Source: an uncultured Bacilli bacterium (GTDB lineage Bacteria > Bacillota_I > Bacilli_A > RF39 > UBA660). Taken from it: a DNA stretch of 64,000 nt. Positions within the stretch are counted from its first letter, which is position 1; the number at the start of each line of letters is the position of its first letter. The DNA is taken from contig CAKOOJ010000005.1 in assembly GCA_934098385.1 (NCBI GenBank), forward strand, positions 1 through 64,000, read 5' to 3'. The translations under genes and the position numbers were made by a program. The notes beneath the pieces are model-generated. The model was not told the DNA's origin, did no database searches, and saw only the letters and a list, made by a program, of their open reading frames with translations. Shown here piece by piece: positions 53,681-64,000 of the stretch.

Positions 53681-55588
53681 ATGTTTGTTGAAAATATTCA
53701 TGGAAGAATACGTTTTATATTTGTTATAGTACTATTAATGTTTATTGCAGTAATTATAAAAGTTTTTTATATACAAGTAATTGATTATAAAAAACTAAAT
53801 GATTTAGCAGATAACTTATGGAGTAGAAATTTACCTATTACATCTGATAGAGGTTTAATATTAGATAGAAATGGTAAAGTTTTAGCAGATAATATTACTA
53901 CAGTAAGTTTAGTTTTAATACCTAATCAAATAAAAAATAAAGAACAAGTTACTCGTGATTTATCTACTATATTAAATGTTAAATATGAAGATATGTATAA
54001 ACATGTTAGTAAAAAGACTAGTATAGAAAGAGTCCATCCTGAAGGTAGACAATTAAGTTATGAGATTGCAGAAAAGATAAATAATTTAAACTATGATGGT
54101 GTATATTTGGTTAAAGAAAGCAAAAGATATTATCCTTATAAAAATATGTTGAGTCATGTATTAGGATATGTTGGTATAGATAATCAAGGTTTATCTGGTA
54201 TAGAACTTGAATATGATAAATATTTAACTGGCAAGAGCGGTGCTATAAAATATTATAGTGATGGTAAAGGAAATAGACTTGATAAATCAGAAGTTTATGT
54301 AGAACCTCAAAATGGTGTTAATGTTAGTTTAACAATTGATTTAGATATACAAAAATCTATTGAAAGAGAACTTGATAATGTTGTTTCAAAATATAATCCA
54401 GAACAAGCTTTGATAGTAGTTGCTGATCCTGATACTGGAGAAATATTAGGTATGTCCTCAAGACCTAATTTTGATTCTAACAATTATAAAAATTATGATA
54501 TTAATACAATTAACAGAAATTTACCTATTTGGGCAACATATGAACCGGGCTCTACTTTCAAAATAATTACCCTTGCTGCTTCATTAGAAGAAAAAACAAT
54601 AAATGTATTTGATGATCACTTCCATGATTCTGGTTCAATACATGTAGATAGTGCTAGAATTAAATGTTGGAAAAAAGGTGGACATGGTGATCAAACATTT
54701 TTACAAGTTGTAGAAAACTCTTGCAACCCAGGATTTGTTGTTATGGGACAAAAACTAGGTACTGAAAGATTATATAAATATATAACTAATTTTGGTTTTG
54801 GAGAAAAAACTGGTATTGATTTAAATGGAGAAAGTTCTGGTATATTATTTAAATATGATAATATAGGTCCAGTCGAACAAGCAACTATGTCTTTTGGACA
54901 AGGTATAAGTGTTACCCCTATACAACAAATTCAAGGAGTTTCTGCTGCAATTAACGGTGGTTATTTAAACACTCCATTTATAGTTAAATATTTAAGTGAA
55001 CCAGAAACAAATACAATAATATTAGAAAATAAAAAAAATACTAAAAAACAAGTAATTAGTGAAGAAACAAGTAAACTTGTTAGACACGTTTTAGAAAGCG
55101 TTGTTGCAAATGGTACTGGAAAAAATGCTTACATAGAAAATTACCGCGTTGGCGGAAAGACTGGTACAGCACAAAAAGTTAATAATGGTACTTATATGGT
55201 AGGAAATTACATACTATCCTTTATAGGATTTCTACCAGCAAATAAACCAGAATATTTAGTATATGTAGCAATAGATAATCCTAAAGGCGTTACACAATAT
55301 GGTGGTACTGTTTCTGCTCCTATAGCAAAAAATATTATGAAAAGCATCATAGATATTAAAGGAATTAAGCAAGATAATACAGGTATGATTAGACAAGAAT
55401 ATACTTGGTTAGATACAAAATATATAATGTTACCAGATGTTGTTGGAATGGATTTAAAAACAGCACAAACCACTTTAAAAGGTTTTAAAATCGAATATAC
55501 TGGAAGTGGAGATAAAGTTATAGAACAAGTTCCAAGTGCAAATCAATATGTTAAAGAAACTAATACCATTAAATTAATGTTAGGATAA
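53681..55588 (+). CDS. class B penicillin-binding protein with PASTA domain (FtsI/PBP2b/SpoVD type)
   Basis: 635 residues. N-terminal membrane helix (about 12-32), dimerisation domain, transpeptidase with EPGSTFK (active Ser), ENSCN and GGKTGTA, and one C-terminal PASTA domain (about 577-635). Such proteins crosslink septal or spore peptidoglycan. In this lineage it could be FtsI/PBP2b or SpoVD; the single PASTA domain fits SpoVD-like, but no SpoVE/FtsW neighbour helps. It stands alone on the plus strand with GGTGAT upstream. Confidence 0.9.
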   Translation: MFVENIHGRIRFIFVIVLLMFIAVIIKVFYIQVIDYKKLNDLADNLWSRNLPITSDRGLILDRNGKVLADNITTVSLVLIPNQIKNKEQVTRDLSTILNVKYEDMYKHVSKKTSIERVHPEGRQLSYEIAEKINNLNYDGVYLVKESKRYYPYKNMLSHVLGYVGIDNQGLSGIELEYDKYLTGKSGAIKYYSDGKGNRLDKSEVYVEPQNGVNVSLTIDLDIQKSIERELDNVVSKYNPEQALIVVADPDTGEILGMSSRPNFDSNNYKNYDINTINRNLPIWATYEPGSTFKIITLAASLEEKTINVFDDHFHDSGSIHVDSARIKCWKKGGHGDQTFLQVVENSCNPGFVVMGQKLGTERLYKYITNFGFGEKTGIDLNGESSGILFKYDNIGPVEQATMSFGQGISVTPIQQIQGVSAAINGGYLNTPFIVKYLSEPETNTIILENKKNTKKQVISEETSKLVRHVLESVVANGTGKNAYIENYRVGGKTGTAQKVNNGTYMVGNYILSFIGFLPANKPEYLVYVAIDNPKGVTQYGGTVSAPIAKNIMKSIIDIKGIKQDNTGMIRQEYTWLDTKYIMLPDVVGMDLKTAQTTLKGFKIEYTGSGDKVIEQVPSANQYVKETNTIKLMLG

Positions 55589-55629
55589 AAAGACTATGTA
55601 TTTAAAAATAGGTCAATCGTTGTAATTTT

Positions 55630-56097
55630 CTAGTATAATTTTAAATCCCATCTTAATTTTTCATCTTTATTTTCATTTTCTTCATATACCATTTCATTAA
55701 TTTCTTCATTCTTAAAAACTTCTAATAACTTATCAAAATCATCTGCCAGTTTCGTATTTTGTAATTTATCTTCATCTATCCAATATACTTTACCCTCTGA
55801 TGTTTCTGAAATAATATCACCACTATAGTCATCTGATAAAAATAAAATAATTAATTGTCTTTCCTTTTCATTTTTATCATACCAATCTTTAATTCCACAT
55901 ATTTTAACAGAATTTAATTTTAATCCAGTTTCTTCATATACTTCTCTTTTAACTGATGGGACAATGCTTTCTCCTAGTTCTATTTTTCCTCCTGGAAAAG
56001 CAACTCCTTTCCAACTTTTTATTCTTTCTTGCACTAATACTTTTTTTGTAATTGGATTAATAATTTTACACATATTCATTAATTTTACAGTTTCCAT
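55630..56097 (-). CDS. Nudix hydrolase (MutT/YtkD-like)
   Basis: 155 residues. Complete Nudix box GGKIELGESIVPSVKREVYEETGL at about 36-59. The N-terminal MNMCKIINPITKKVLVQERIKSWKG and the tail are typical of 8-oxo-dGTP diphosphatase-like enzymes. It lies convergent with the PBP gene. Substrate not predictable with certainty. Confidence 0.88.
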   Translation of the reverse strand: METVKLMNMCKIINPITKKVLVQERIKSWKGVAFPGGKIELGESIVPSVKREVYEETGLKLNSVKICGIKDWYDKNEKERQLIILFLSDDYSGDIISETSEGKVYWIDEDKLQNTKLADDFDKLLEVFKNEEINEMVYEENENKDEKLRWDLKLY

Positions 56098-56123
56098 TCT
56101 TTCTCTTTTTTTGTTTCAATATT

Positions 56124-56149
56124 TAAAAAAAGGTTCTAAAAAAGAACCT
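56124..56149 (-). terminator. terminator after pflA
   Basis: AGGTTC pairs with GAACCT around a 7-nt T-rich loop, then T8 on the minus strand. Confidence 0.8.
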
Positions 56150-56189
56150 CCTTCTTCTAATCAAATTTTAATTACATAATATAATATTT

Positions 56190-56906
56190 TTACTTTAAAT
56201 AAAATTCCATAAATTTATTATATAATTTATCACATTCATCTTTATCCATTTCAGGTATATTTAGACACGGATATGGTATACCTAACTTTATATATTTTTC
56301 TCTTCCCAATTTGTGATATGGAAGAAACTCCACCTTTAAAACATTTTCTATCTTAAAATGTTTTTTTATATAATCATTTAAAGACTTTATATATTCTTCA
56401 TTATCCATAATAGTTGGTACTATAACTTGTCTTATCCAAAATTTCTTATTTAATTTATTTGCAGTATCTATAAATTCTAAAGATTTATCTGGTAAAGACT
56501 TTGTAATTTTTTTATAACCTTCTATTGTTGTATGTTTTATATCAAATATTATTAAATCTATATATTTTAAAAGTTCAATATAATTATCTCCTACACCAGC
56601 TGTATCTAATGCAATATGTATATCATGTTCTTTTAATTTTTTACATACATTAATTAAGAATTTAGAATGGAGTAATGGCTCTCCACCAGAAAATGTTACT
56701 CCACCGTTTTCACCAAAATAATCTTTATTTCTAAGTATTTTATTTACTAATTCATCTTCACTTATATTATTTATACCTTTATTCCACATTTCTGGATTAT
56801 GACAATATATACATCTTAAATGACATTCATTAAAAAATACTACTGTTCTAATACCGGGTCCATCTACTACACTAAATGTTTCAATACTTGCTACACTACC
56901 ATTCAT
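56190..56906 (-). CDS. pflA: pyruvate formate-lyase-activating enzyme
   Basis: 238 residues. CHLRCIYC near residue 29 (CxxxCxxC) binds the SAM cluster; [12 protein letters not shown] is the typical GGE motif. It generates the glycyl radical on PflB. Overlaps pflB by 4 nt, as in many Firmicutes, and ends with a terminator. Confidence 0.95.
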   Translation of the reverse strand: MNGSVASIETFSVVDGPGIRTVVFFNECHLRCIYCHNPEMWNKGINNISEDELVNKILRNKDYFGENGGVTFSGGEPLLHSKFLINVCKKLKEHDIHIALDTAGVGDNYIELLKYIDLIIFDIKHTTIEGYKKITKSLPDKSLEFIDTANKLNKKFWIRQVIVPTIMDNEEYIKSLNDYIKKHFKIENVLKVEFLPYHKLGREKYIKLGIPYPCLNIPEMDKDECDKLYNKFMEFYLK

Positions 56907-59131
56907 AACTTAGTATGGAAAGTTCTTGATATTACTTCCTCTTGTTGCTTTCTAGTAAGTCTATTAAATCTTACACTATATCCAGATACTCTAATTGTTA
57001 AAAGAGGATATTTTTCTGGATTGTTCATAGCATCAATAAGTGTTTCTCTATTCAAAACATTTACATTTAAATGATGTGCGCCCTTTTTAAAATAACCAGT
57101 TAAAAGTGTAACTAAATTATCTACTCTTTCTTCTTCATTTTTACCTAATGAATTTGGCACTATTGAGAATGTATTTGATATTCCATCTTTACAACAATTT
57201 TTATAATCAAGTTTTGCAACAGAATTTAAACTTGCTATTGCACCACACTCATCTCTTCCATGCATAGGATTTGCACCTGGTGCAAAAGGAACACCTTTTT
57301 TTCTACCATCTGGAGTAGCACCAGTTTTTGCACCATAAACAACATTTGATGTAATAGTAAGTACTGACATTGTTGCCTCTGCATCTCTATAACATTTATG
57401 TTTTTTTAATTCATTAAAGAAATAACTAGTTAATTCTTTTGCAATATCATCTACTCTATCATCATCGTTTCCATATTTTGGATAATCACCTTCAACTATA
57501 AAATCTACAGATATTCCATCTTTATCTCTTATAGGCTTAACTTTAGCATATTTTATAGCAGATAGTGAATCAACAGCAACAGAAAGACCAGCAACTCCAT
57601 ACGCCATATATCTATGAACAGTTGTATCATGAAGAGCCATTAAACCAGCTTCATAAGCATATTTATCATGCATATAATGAATTATATTCATTGCATTGCT
57701 ATAAATTTCTGCAACTTTATTTAATACTAATTTATAGTTTTTAATTACATTATCATATGTTAAAATACTTTCAGTATTTTTTTCTATGTTGTTAAGTACT
57801 TTATCACCTTTTATTTCATCAATTCCACCATTTAGTGAATATAAAAGTGATTTTGCTAAATTACATCTTGCACCAAAGAATTGCATATCTTTACCTAATC
57901 TCATAGCAGAAACACAACAAGCAATAGCATAATCATTACCATATATGTTTCTCATTAAATCATCATTTTCATATTGTATTGCATCAGTCTTAATACTTAC
58001 TTTAGCACAATACTTTTTGAAATTTTCTGGTAAATGCTCACTCCACAAAATAGTCATATTAGGTTCTGGTGCAGTATCTAAATTTTCAAGCGTATGAATT
58101 ATTCTATATGATGTTTTATTGACTAAAGATTTCTCATTATCTAACATACCACCAATAGAACATGTTACCCAAGTAGGATCTCCTGAGAACAATTCATCAT
58201 ATTCTGGCGTTCTTAAATGTCTTACTAATCTTAATTTAATAATAAATTGATCTATTAATTCTTGTATTTCTTCTTCAGTTATTAATCCAGAATTTAAATC
58301 CCTTTCAAAATAAATATCAAAGAATGCATCTACTCTACCAAGACTCATTGCAGCACCATTATTTTCTTTTACTCCTGCTAAATATGCCAAGTAAGTCCAT
58401 TCAACAGCTTCTCGTGAATCTTTTGCAGGTTTTGAAATATCAAATCCATATGATTTAGCCATTTCTTTTATTTCTTCTAAAGCTCTATACTGCATTGATA
58501 TTTCTTCACGTATTCTAATTAAATCATCAGTCATTTCTCCTACATAAACATTATTCCAATCATTTAATTTTTGTTCTTTTAGAAAATCAACTCCATATAA
58601 TGCAACACGTCTAAAGTCACCTATAATTCTTCCTCTACCATAAGCATCTGGTAAACCTGTTAATAATCCTACATGTCTTGCTTTTCTAATATCTTCTGTA
58701 TATGCATCAAATACTCCCTGATTATGTGTTTTTCTAAATTCATTAAAATATTTATCTACACTTGGATTCAATTTATATCCATATGCATCAAGTTCTTGGT
58801 ATACCATACGTATTCCACCATAAGGATTTACTATTCTTTTAAGTGGAGCATCAGTTTGAAGTCCAACAATAACTTCATTTTCTTTATCAATATATCCTGG
58901 TTTAAAAGAATTAATTCCAGACATGTGATTTACATCTATATCTAAAACATGTTTATCTAATTCTTCTTTTAATAAATCTAAACATTTATTCCAAACTATA
59001 TCAGTTTTTTTAGTTGTACCAACCAAAAAATCTTCATTTTCCTTATATTCTATATAATTATTTTTTATAAAGTCATTTACATTTATTTCTTTTTTCCATA
59101 AATGCCCTTTAAAATTATTCCATTCCTTCAT
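56903..59131 (-). CDS. pflB: formate C-acetyltransferase (pyruvate formate-lyase)
   Basis: 742 residues, splitting pyruvate with CoA into acetyl-CoA and formate. The active-site pair is in [12 protein letters not shown], and the radical glycine motif RVSGYSVRF is near the C-terminus (about residue 730). N-terminal [26 protein letters not shown] matches PflB. GGAGG precedes the ATG. Cleaves pyruvate anaerobically, so the organism is a fermenter. Two overlapping TATAAT boxes (59157-59167) lie in front, after the GGGtGRT terminator. Confidence 0.97.
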   Translation of the reverse strand: MKEWNNFKGHLWKKEINVNDFIKNNYIEYKENEDFLVGTTKKTDIVWNKCLDLLKEELDKHVLDIDVNHMSGINSFKPGYIDKENEVIVGLQTDAPLKRIVNPYGGIRMVYQELDAYGYKLNPSVDKYFNEFRKTHNQGVFDAYTEDIRKARHVGLLTGLPDAYGRGRIIGDFRRVALYGVDFLKEQKLNDWNNVYVGEMTDDLIRIREEISMQYRALEEIKEMAKSYGFDISKPAKDSREAVEWTYLAYLAGVKENNGAAMSLGRVDAFFDIYFERDLNSGLITEEEIQELIDQFIIKLRLVRHLRTPEYDELFSGDPTWVTCSIGGMLDNEKSLVNKTSYRIIHTLENLDTAPEPNMTILWSEHLPENFKKYCAKVSIKTDAIQYENDDLMRNIYGNDYAIACCVSAMRLGKDMQFFGARCNLAKSLLYSLNGGIDEIKGDKVLNNIEKNTESILTYDNVIKNYKLVLNKVAEIYSNAMNIIHYMHDKYAYEAGLMALHDTTVHRYMAYGVAGLSVAVDSLSAIKYAKVKPIRDKDGISVDFIVEGDYPKYGNDDDRVDDIAKELTSYFFNELKKHKCYRDAEATMSVLTITSNVVYGAKTGATPDGRKKGVPFAPGANPMHGRDECGAIASLNSVAKLDYKNCCKDGISNTFSIVPNSLGKNEEERVDNLVTLLTGYFKKGAHHLNVNVLNRETLIDAMNNPEKYPLLTIRVSGYSVRFNRLTRKQQEEVISRTFHTKL

Positions 59132-59170
59132 TTTACTACCTCCATAATACTATTAAATTATATTATAATG

Positions 59171-59203
59171 AAAAAAAATAAACTGTTGTATTTGCAACAG
59201 TTT
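59171..59203 (-). terminator. terminator after the GGGtGRT gene
   Basis: AAACTGTTG pairs with CAACAGTTT around a 6-nt loop, then T8 on the minus strand. Confidence 0.85.
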
Positions 59204-60200
59204 ACATATTATTTAATTTTTCAAAAACGTTTACTGCCACACTAACAGTAGCACCTACCATTGGATTATTTCCCATTCCAATGTAACCCATCATTTCTAC
59301 GTGTGCTGGAACACTACTACTTCCTGCAAATTGTGCATCACCATGCATTCTTCCCATTGTATCTGTAAGGCCATAACTAGCTGGTCCTGCTGCCATATTA
59401 TCTGGATGTAAAGTTCTTCCTGTTCCACCACCACTTGCTACACTAAAATATGGTAATCCCATTTCAATTCTTTCTTTTTTATAAATACCTGCAACAGGAT
59501 GTTGGAATCTTGTTGGATTTGTTGAATTACCTGTTATTGATATATCAACATTTTCATGGTGCATAATTGCAACTCCCTCTCGAACATCAAATGCCCCATA
59601 GCATTTTATTTTATTCCTTTCACTATTTCCATATTTTGTTTCTTTAACAACGCTTAATTTATTAGTTTCGTAATCAAATTTTGTTTCTACATAAGTAAAA
59701 CCATTTATTCTACTTATTATAAGAGCAGCATCTTTTCCAAGACCATTTAATATTACTCTAAGTGGTGTTTTTCTTACAAGATTTGCACTTTTTGCTATAC
59801 CAATTGCACCTTCTGCTGCTGCAAATGATTCATGTCCTGCTAAAAATGCAAAACATTCTGTTCTTTCATCTAAAAGTCTTTTAGCAAGTTCTCCGTGACC
59901 TAATCCAATTTTTCTTGCATCTGCAACACTACCATTTATACAAAAACTTTGTAATGCTTCTCCTAAATAATTACATACATCACTTGCACTTTTAGCATTC
60001 ACTTTTAATGCAATACTTGCTCCTATTATATATGCATATGGTGCATCCTCAAAGCATATAGGTTGAATATCTTTAACAATTTTATACACATCTAAATTAA
60101 AACTTTTACATATATCAATACATTCATCAATATTTTTTATATCATACTTATTAAGTAATTTTTCTATTGTTTTTATTCTTAATTCATAATTTGGAAACAT
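59202..60200 (-). CDS. GGGtGRT family protein
   Basis: 332 residues. The name-giving motif GGGTGRT (VASGGGTGRTLH) occurs at about residue 255, and FLAGHESFAAAEGAIGIAKSA is another conserved block. Soluble, uncharacterised family seen in anaerobic Firmicutes and Bacteroides. It is always or often found next to an Fe-S scaffold-like gene, as here (67 nt upstream). GGAGG precedes the ATG. Confidence 0.9.
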   Translation of the reverse strand: MFPNYELRIKTIEKLLNKYDIKNIDECIDICKSFNLDVYKIVKDIQPICFEDAPYAYIIGASIALKVNAKSASDVCNYLGEALQSFCINGSVADARKIGLGHGELAKRLLDERTECFAFLAGHESFAAAEGAIGIAKSANLVRKTPLRVILNGLGKDAALIISRINGFTYVETKFDYETNKLSVVKETKYGNSERNKIKCYGAFDVREGVAIMHHENVDISITGNSTNPTRFQHPVAGIYKKERIEMGLPYFSVASGGGTGRTLHPDNMAAGPASYGLTDTMGRMHGDAQFAGSSSVPAHVEMMGYIGMGNNPMVGATVSVAVNVFEKLNNM

Positions 60201-60266
60201 ATTATTCCTCCTTTAACATTTTCATTTATATTATACTTTTTACATATATAAATATTTATAAGCATA

Positions 60267-60953
60267 CTATTCACATCTTGGATCTATTGTTTTAACAGCA
60301 TCACAATATCTACCATAAGTACCAGTAGCTTCCTCTATTGCTTTCATAGGATCCATTCCTTTTTTTATATTTTTCATCATTTTACCAATATTGACATATT
60401 TATAACCAATAATAGCATTATTTTCATCTAATCCTAATTCAACAACATATCCTTCAGTTAATTCTAAATAACGAACACCTTTCTCACGTGTTGAGTATAT
60501 AGAACCAACTTGACTTTTTTTATTAGAGCCTAAATCTTCTAATCCAGTTCCAATTTGTAACCCACCTTTTGAAAATGCAGATTGACTTCTACCATATACA
60601 ATTTGTAAAAATAATTCTCTCATTGCAGTATTAATTGCATCACAAACTAAATCAGTATTTAATGCTTCTAAAATAGTTTTACCAACTAATATTTCTCCAG
60701 CCATAGCAGCACTGTGTGTCATACCGCTACAACCAACAGTTTCTACCAATGCTTCTTCTATAATACCATCTTTAATATTTAGTGTTAATTTACACGCCCC
60801 TTGTTGTGGTGCGCACCAACCCACTCCATGAGTAAGTCCACTTATATCCTTAATCTCTTTTGCTTGTATCCATTTTCCTTCTTCAGGAATTGGAGATGGA
60901 CCACTCTTTGCATCATTTCTTACTACACACATATTTTCAATTTCTTCTATCAT
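60267..60953 (-). CDS. iron-sulfur cluster scaffold-like protein (GGGtGRT partner)
   Basis: 228 residues with an IscU/NifU-like core: GVGWCAPQQGACKL, VGCSGMTHSAAMAGEILVGKTILEAL, with three conserved Cys; the C-terminal part carries RYCDAVKTIDPRC. It lies immediately upstream of the GGGtGRT gene. Role in cluster assembly is inferred from the fold. A TATAAT lies after the trmK terminator. Confidence 0.87.
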   Translation of the reverse strand: MIEEIENMCVVRNDAKSGPSPIPEEGKWIQAKEIKDISGLTHGVGWCAPQQGACKLTLNIKDGIIEEALVETVGCSGMTHSAAMAGEILVGKTILEALNTDLVCDAINTAMRELFLQIVYGRSQSAFSKGGLQIGTGLEDLGSNKKSQVGSIYSTREKGVRYLELTEGYVVELGLDENNAIIGYKYVNIGKMMKNIKKGMDPMKAIEEATGTYGRYCDAVKTIDPRCE

Positions 60954-60986
60954 ACATTATACCCTTTCATAATTAAATTATAAACT

Positions 60987-61014
60987 AAAAACAGATATTT
61001 TAAAATACCTGTTT
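60987..61014 (-). terminator. terminator after trmK
   Basis: AAACAGGTATTTT pairs with AAAATATCTGTTT (one G-T/A-C mismatch), then T5 on the minus strand. Confidence 0.75.
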
Positions 61015-61017
61015 ACA

Positions 61018-61659
61018 TTATTTATAACTTTCTATTAATAATATTTCATTTCTTAATTCATCTTTAAAAGAATTATCATTAATACAATTTAATATTTTAT
61101 TATACTTATTTATTAAATATTTATAATATATTTCTTTATTTAACATATCTTTAGTACCATATTTTAATTCATTTAAACTATATTTTTTATTTCCTCTAAC
61201 AAATATAATATTAATATATAATTTATTATTTACCACTATTACTTCCTCATTACTAATTATAAAACCCAATTTAGTTACTTCACTTCTAAGTAAATAATAA
61301 TCTTTATTTGATTGTATAATCAATTTATTTACTTTACTTAAGTAATTATTATTTAAAATATCTAATATAGTATTTGTTCCCATACCAGATATAATAATAG
61401 TATTTATATCATCTTCATTATTTAATACTTCTAATCCATTACCACACCTAACATCAATTCTATCATCTAAATTATATTTTTTTATATTATTAATACCTTG
61501 TTGTAATGCATTATTACTAATATCACTAACGATAACACTATCTGTTATATTATTTTGAACTAAATAAATATCTAAAAGTGCATGATCACAACCAACATCT
61601 ATTATATTATCTTTTTTATCAACATATTTTACTAGTGATTTTAATCTTTCATCTATCAT
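61018..61659 (-). CDS. trmK: tRNA (adenine(22)-N1)-methyltransferase
   Basis: 213 residues. Rossmann SAM site IIDVGCDHALLDIYLV and IISGMGTNTI (in place of NPPY) are the TrmK signatures; LIIQSNKDYYLLR follows. It makes m1A22 in some tRNAs. It follows sigA by 2 nt, the common sigA-trmK order. Confidence 0.93.
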   Translation of the reverse strand: MIDERLKSLVKYVDKKDNIIDVGCDHALLDIYLVQNNITDSVIVSDISNNALQQGINNIKKYNLDDRIDVRCGNGLEVLNNEDDINTIIISGMGTNTILDILNNNYLSKVNKLIIQSNKDYYLLRSEVTKLGFIISNEEVIVVNNKLYINIIFVRGNKKYSLNELKYGTKDMLNKEIYYKYLINKYNKILNCINDNSFKDELRNEILLIESYK

Positions 61660-61661
61660 AA

Positions 61662-62753
61662 TTAATCATTCATAAAATCTTTAAGTTTTTTTGCACGAGA
61701 TGGATGTCTTAGTTTTCTTAAAGCTTTAGCCTCTATTTGTCTTATTCTTTCACGAGTGACATTAAATCTTTTACCAACTTCTTCTAATGTATAGCATGTT
61801 CCATCAATAAGTCCAAAACGTAATTCTAATACTTGTTGTTCTCTAGGTTGTAATGTTTCTAACACTGATTTTATTTCTTCTTTTAATATTTCATTAGTAG
61901 CATATTCTTCAGGGCTTAAACTACTTTCATCTTTAATGAAATCACCTAAATGACTATCATCTTCTTCACCAATTGGAGTTTCTAAAGATACTGGATCTTG
62001 ACTTATCTTTATTACTTCTCTTACTTTTTCCACAGGAATTCCCATACGTTCTGCAATTTCTTCTTCGCTTGGTTCACGATTTAATTCTAGTGTCATTTGT
62101 CTTTGTATTCTAGACATCTTATTAATTGTTTCTACCATATGAACTGGTACACGTATAGTTCTAGCTTGATCTGCAAGTGCTCTTGTTATAGCTTGTCTAA
62201 TCCACCACGTAGCATATGTTGAAAATTTATATCCCTTGTCATGATCAAATTTTTCAACCGCTTTCATTAATCCTATATTTCCTTCTTGAATTAAATCTAA
62301 AAATAATAATCCTCTACCAACATAACGTTTCGCAATTGATACAACTAGACGTAAATTAGATTCTGCTAAAAGTGCTGCTGCTTCTTCATCACCATTTGCT
62401 ACTCTTATACTTAATTCTGTTTCTTCTTCATTACTTAATAAACTTATTCTACCTATTTCCTTTAAATACATTCTAACAGGATCATTTATATTAATATCTT
62501 TAGTAATATCTTCATCACTTAGTATCTCTACTTCTTTTGCTTTCTTTTCTCCTTCATTATTTTCGTCTTCACTAGCAATAATTTCGATACCATTACTTAC
62601 TAATTTAGTATATAACTCATCTAATGTATCACTGTCTACTTCTAATCCTTTTAATGCTTCTGCTAATTTTTCATAAGTAATATAACCCTTTTCTTTACCT
62701 ATTTTAATTAATTCTTCTTCTCTTTCAGATAATGTTTTTATTTTATTTACCAT
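61662..62753 (-). CDS. rpoD: RNA polymerase primary sigma factor SigA
   Basis: 363 residues from the ATG at 62753 with GAGGAG eight nt upstream; the GTG at 62762 is too close. Short region 1.1, region 1.2-2 ([39 protein letters not shown]), region 3 and region 4 ([40 protein letters not shown]) are complete. Middle gene of dnaG-sigA-trmK. Overlaps dnaG by 11 nt. Confidence 0.97.
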   Translation of the reverse strand: MVNKIKTLSEREEELIKIGKEKGYITYEKLAEALKGLEVDSDTLDELYTKLVSNGIEIIASEDENNEGEKKAKEVEILSDEDITKDININDPVRMYLKEIGRISLLSNEEETELSIRVANGDEEAAALLAESNLRLVVSIAKRYVGRGLLFLDLIQEGNIGLMKAVEKFDHDKGYKFSTYATWWIRQAITRALADQARTIRVPVHMVETINKMSRIQRQMTLELNREPSEEEIAERMGIPVEKVREVIKISQDPVSLETPIGEEDDSHLGDFIKDESSLSPEEYATNEILKEEIKSVLETLQPREQQVLELRFGLIDGTCYTLEEVGKRFNVTRERIRQIEAKALRKLRHPSRAKKLKDFMND

Positions 62754-64000
62754 ATTCTTCACTCCTCTTTTTTATATTAGTAATCATATTCATTATTTCT
62801 TTTTTTCTATTAATATCATTTATACTTTTCATTTCTACTTTTAAATCATTTATTTTATTTTCAGATATCCATTTATTTATTATAATTAAATAATTACAAA
62901 ATTCTTCTTCTGTCATATCTACATCATCATTATGGTTAGATATTATTTCTTTTATAATATCTTCTTTACCTTTATTAATTTCATAGGTTATAAAATCTGC
63001 AATATTAATTGTATTATTTAATATTATATAAGCTTGTATATCTTTCTCTATATCAAAATATTTATCATCCGGTATATAATTTAATTTTCTAGTAAATAAT
63101 CTAGCATATTTTACACTATTCATCATGTAATATAAAACTTCTTCTACAGCCCTAATATTTTGTTTTTGTTTCTTAGTTATTTTTGGTACTTCAACAACGA
63201 CTTTTTTTTCTGTCGGAATTATTTTTTCCATTAAAATATTTTTATTTATGTTATATTCTTCACTTAATTTATTAATAGTAACTGTCTTAAGTATGTCATC
63301 ATCACTTTTATTTAATTCATCAATAACACTATTTATATAATCCGTAAGTTCATCTGCATTACTTAAATTTTTATTATTTTTTAAATAATTAATTTTAAAA
63401 TCAAATAAGTTAATTGCATGATTAATAACATCTTTATATGCATCAACTCCATATTTTAAAATATATTCATCAGGATCTTTTGCACCTTCAAGTTTTATCA
63501 CGCTTACATCTATTCCAGCATTTTTTAATATATCACCATTTGTAAGTGCTGCATTTATTCCAGCTTTATCACTATCCATATTAAGTATAACTTTAACATT
63601 AAGTTTTTTTATTAAATGAACATGTTCTTTTGTAAGCGCAGTACCCATTGTTGCAACAACATTTTTTATTCCACTTGAATATACTCTAATTGCATCCATC
63701 TGACCTTCGCAAAGTATAATATATTTCATTTTTTTAGATTCAGTTATTGCCCTATGATAATTAAATAATGTTTCACCTTTTTTAAATATATAAGTTTCTC
63801 TAGTATTTACATATTTACTATCACTTTCCCCATTATATATTCTTCCACTAAATCCAATTGGTTCGCCATTACTATTATGTATCGGAAACATTATTCTATT
63901 TCTAAAAATATCAAATAATTCTTTTCCTTTAGCACAAAGGCCTATATTTATTAGCATTTTTTCTTCATATTTTTTACTCAATAATAATTTACTTAAGTTA
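62743..64000 (-). CDS. dnaG: DNA primase, 5' end outside window
   Basis: The frame is open to the window edge, so the N-terminal zinc ribbon and part of the catalytic core are missing; the TTG at 63981 is not its start. Visible: [49 protein letters not shown] segments [12 protein letters not shown] and MDSDKAG, and a C-terminal helicase-binding region. Synthesises replication primers. First gene of the macromolecular-synthesis operon. Confidence 0.95.
   Translation of the reverse strand, partial: NLSKLLLSKKYEEKMLINIGLCAKGKELFDIFRNRIMFPIHNSNGEPIGFSGRIYNGESDSKYVNTRETYIFKKGETLFNYHRAITESKKMKYIILCEGQMDAIRVYSSGIKNVVATMGTALTKEHVHLIKKLNVKVILNMDSDKAGINAALTNGDILKNAGIDVSVIKLEGAKDPDEYILKYGVDAYKDVINHAINLFDFKINYLKNNKNLSNADELTDYINSVIDELNKSDDDILKTVTINKLSEEYNINKNILMEKIIPTEKKVVVEVPKITKKQKQNIRAVEEVLYYMMNSVKYARLFTRKLNYIPDDKYFDIEKDIQAYIILNNTINIADFITYEINKGKEDIIKEIISNHNDDVDMTEEEFCNYLIIINKWISENKINDLKVEMKSINDINRKKEIMNMITNIKKRSEEYGK

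Overview
The window is very AT-rich bacterial DNA with standard termination: TGA is used as a stop and tryptophans are TGG. Nearly all genes lie on the minus strand, start behind AGGAGG- or AGGTGA-type ribosome sites, and are often 4-25 nt overlapped. The gene orders rpsF-ssb-rpsR / rplI-dnaB, mrnC-rlmB-sigma-secE-nusG, yqeG-yqeH and dnaG-sigA-trmK, a T-box leader, anchored NPKTG surface proteins and a pyruvate formate-lyase operon indicate a low-GC Bacillota member (Bacilli/Erysipelotrichia or an RF39-like, Mycoplasmatota-adjacent gut lineage) with a fermentative, anaerobic life. The exact lineage is an inference.

Layout. 1-556: no protein gene; a promoter-to-terminator small RNA. 557-9453: housekeeping block (uracil glycosylase, RlmH, WalJ-like hydrolase, M23/LysM/G5 hydrolase, DnaB, L9, S18, SSB, S6, NusG, SecE, sigma factor, RlmB, Mini-III). 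9513-11762: a coiled-coil protein of unclear role and a glycosyltransferase. 11905-20417: accessory surface region with three Sec-exported, NPKTG-anchored proteins (two with an almost identical 3' third) and a membrane-anchored protein with an abnormal start; a divergent multi-HTH regulator follows (20564-22288). 22530-27243: a second surface-like cluster (Cna-B-like, beta-helix and collagen-like proteins) in which none of the proteins has a visible signal peptide.

27308-39387: TrxB, Lgt, a YvlD-type membrane protein, a Cse60-like protein, a two-subunit RnfC/RnfD-like pair, a 36-residue membrane peptide, MutL, YqeH, YqeG, RmuC, a VTT membrane protein, an unknown protein, a radical SAM/SPASM protein and Maf. 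39424-41918: an orphan structured RNA, tRNA-Gln(CUG)-tRNA-Thr(CGU), glyS, a LOG-family protein and their T-box. 41951-43580: YigZ-like, a four-helix membrane protein and a ZIP transporter on the plus strand.

43600-48645: a four-gene operon (unknown helical protein, membrane-anchored McrB-like AAA+ ATPase, DUF2357 protein without a visible nuclease motif, and a membrane protein carrying about eleven 12-residue Asp/Gly repeats). This is the best candidate for an undescribed system. 48759-52901: MarR-controlled heterodimeric ABC exporter with a perfect palindromic operator. 53179-53623: broken tspO. 53681-64000: PBP with PASTA domain, Nudix hydrolase, PflA/PflB, a GGGtGRT protein with its iron-sulfur scaffold-like partner, TrmK, SigA and a DnaG cut by the window edge.

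How the parts fit: PflB/PflA and the paired Fe-S/GGGtGRT genes belong to anaerobic metabolism; MutL, RmuC, Ung, DnaB, SSB and DnaG to genome maintenance; T-box, S6:S18 leader, a MarR palindrome and several hairpin attenuators show heavy RNA- and operator-based control. Many annotated starts were moved to internal ATGs with a proper ribosome site.
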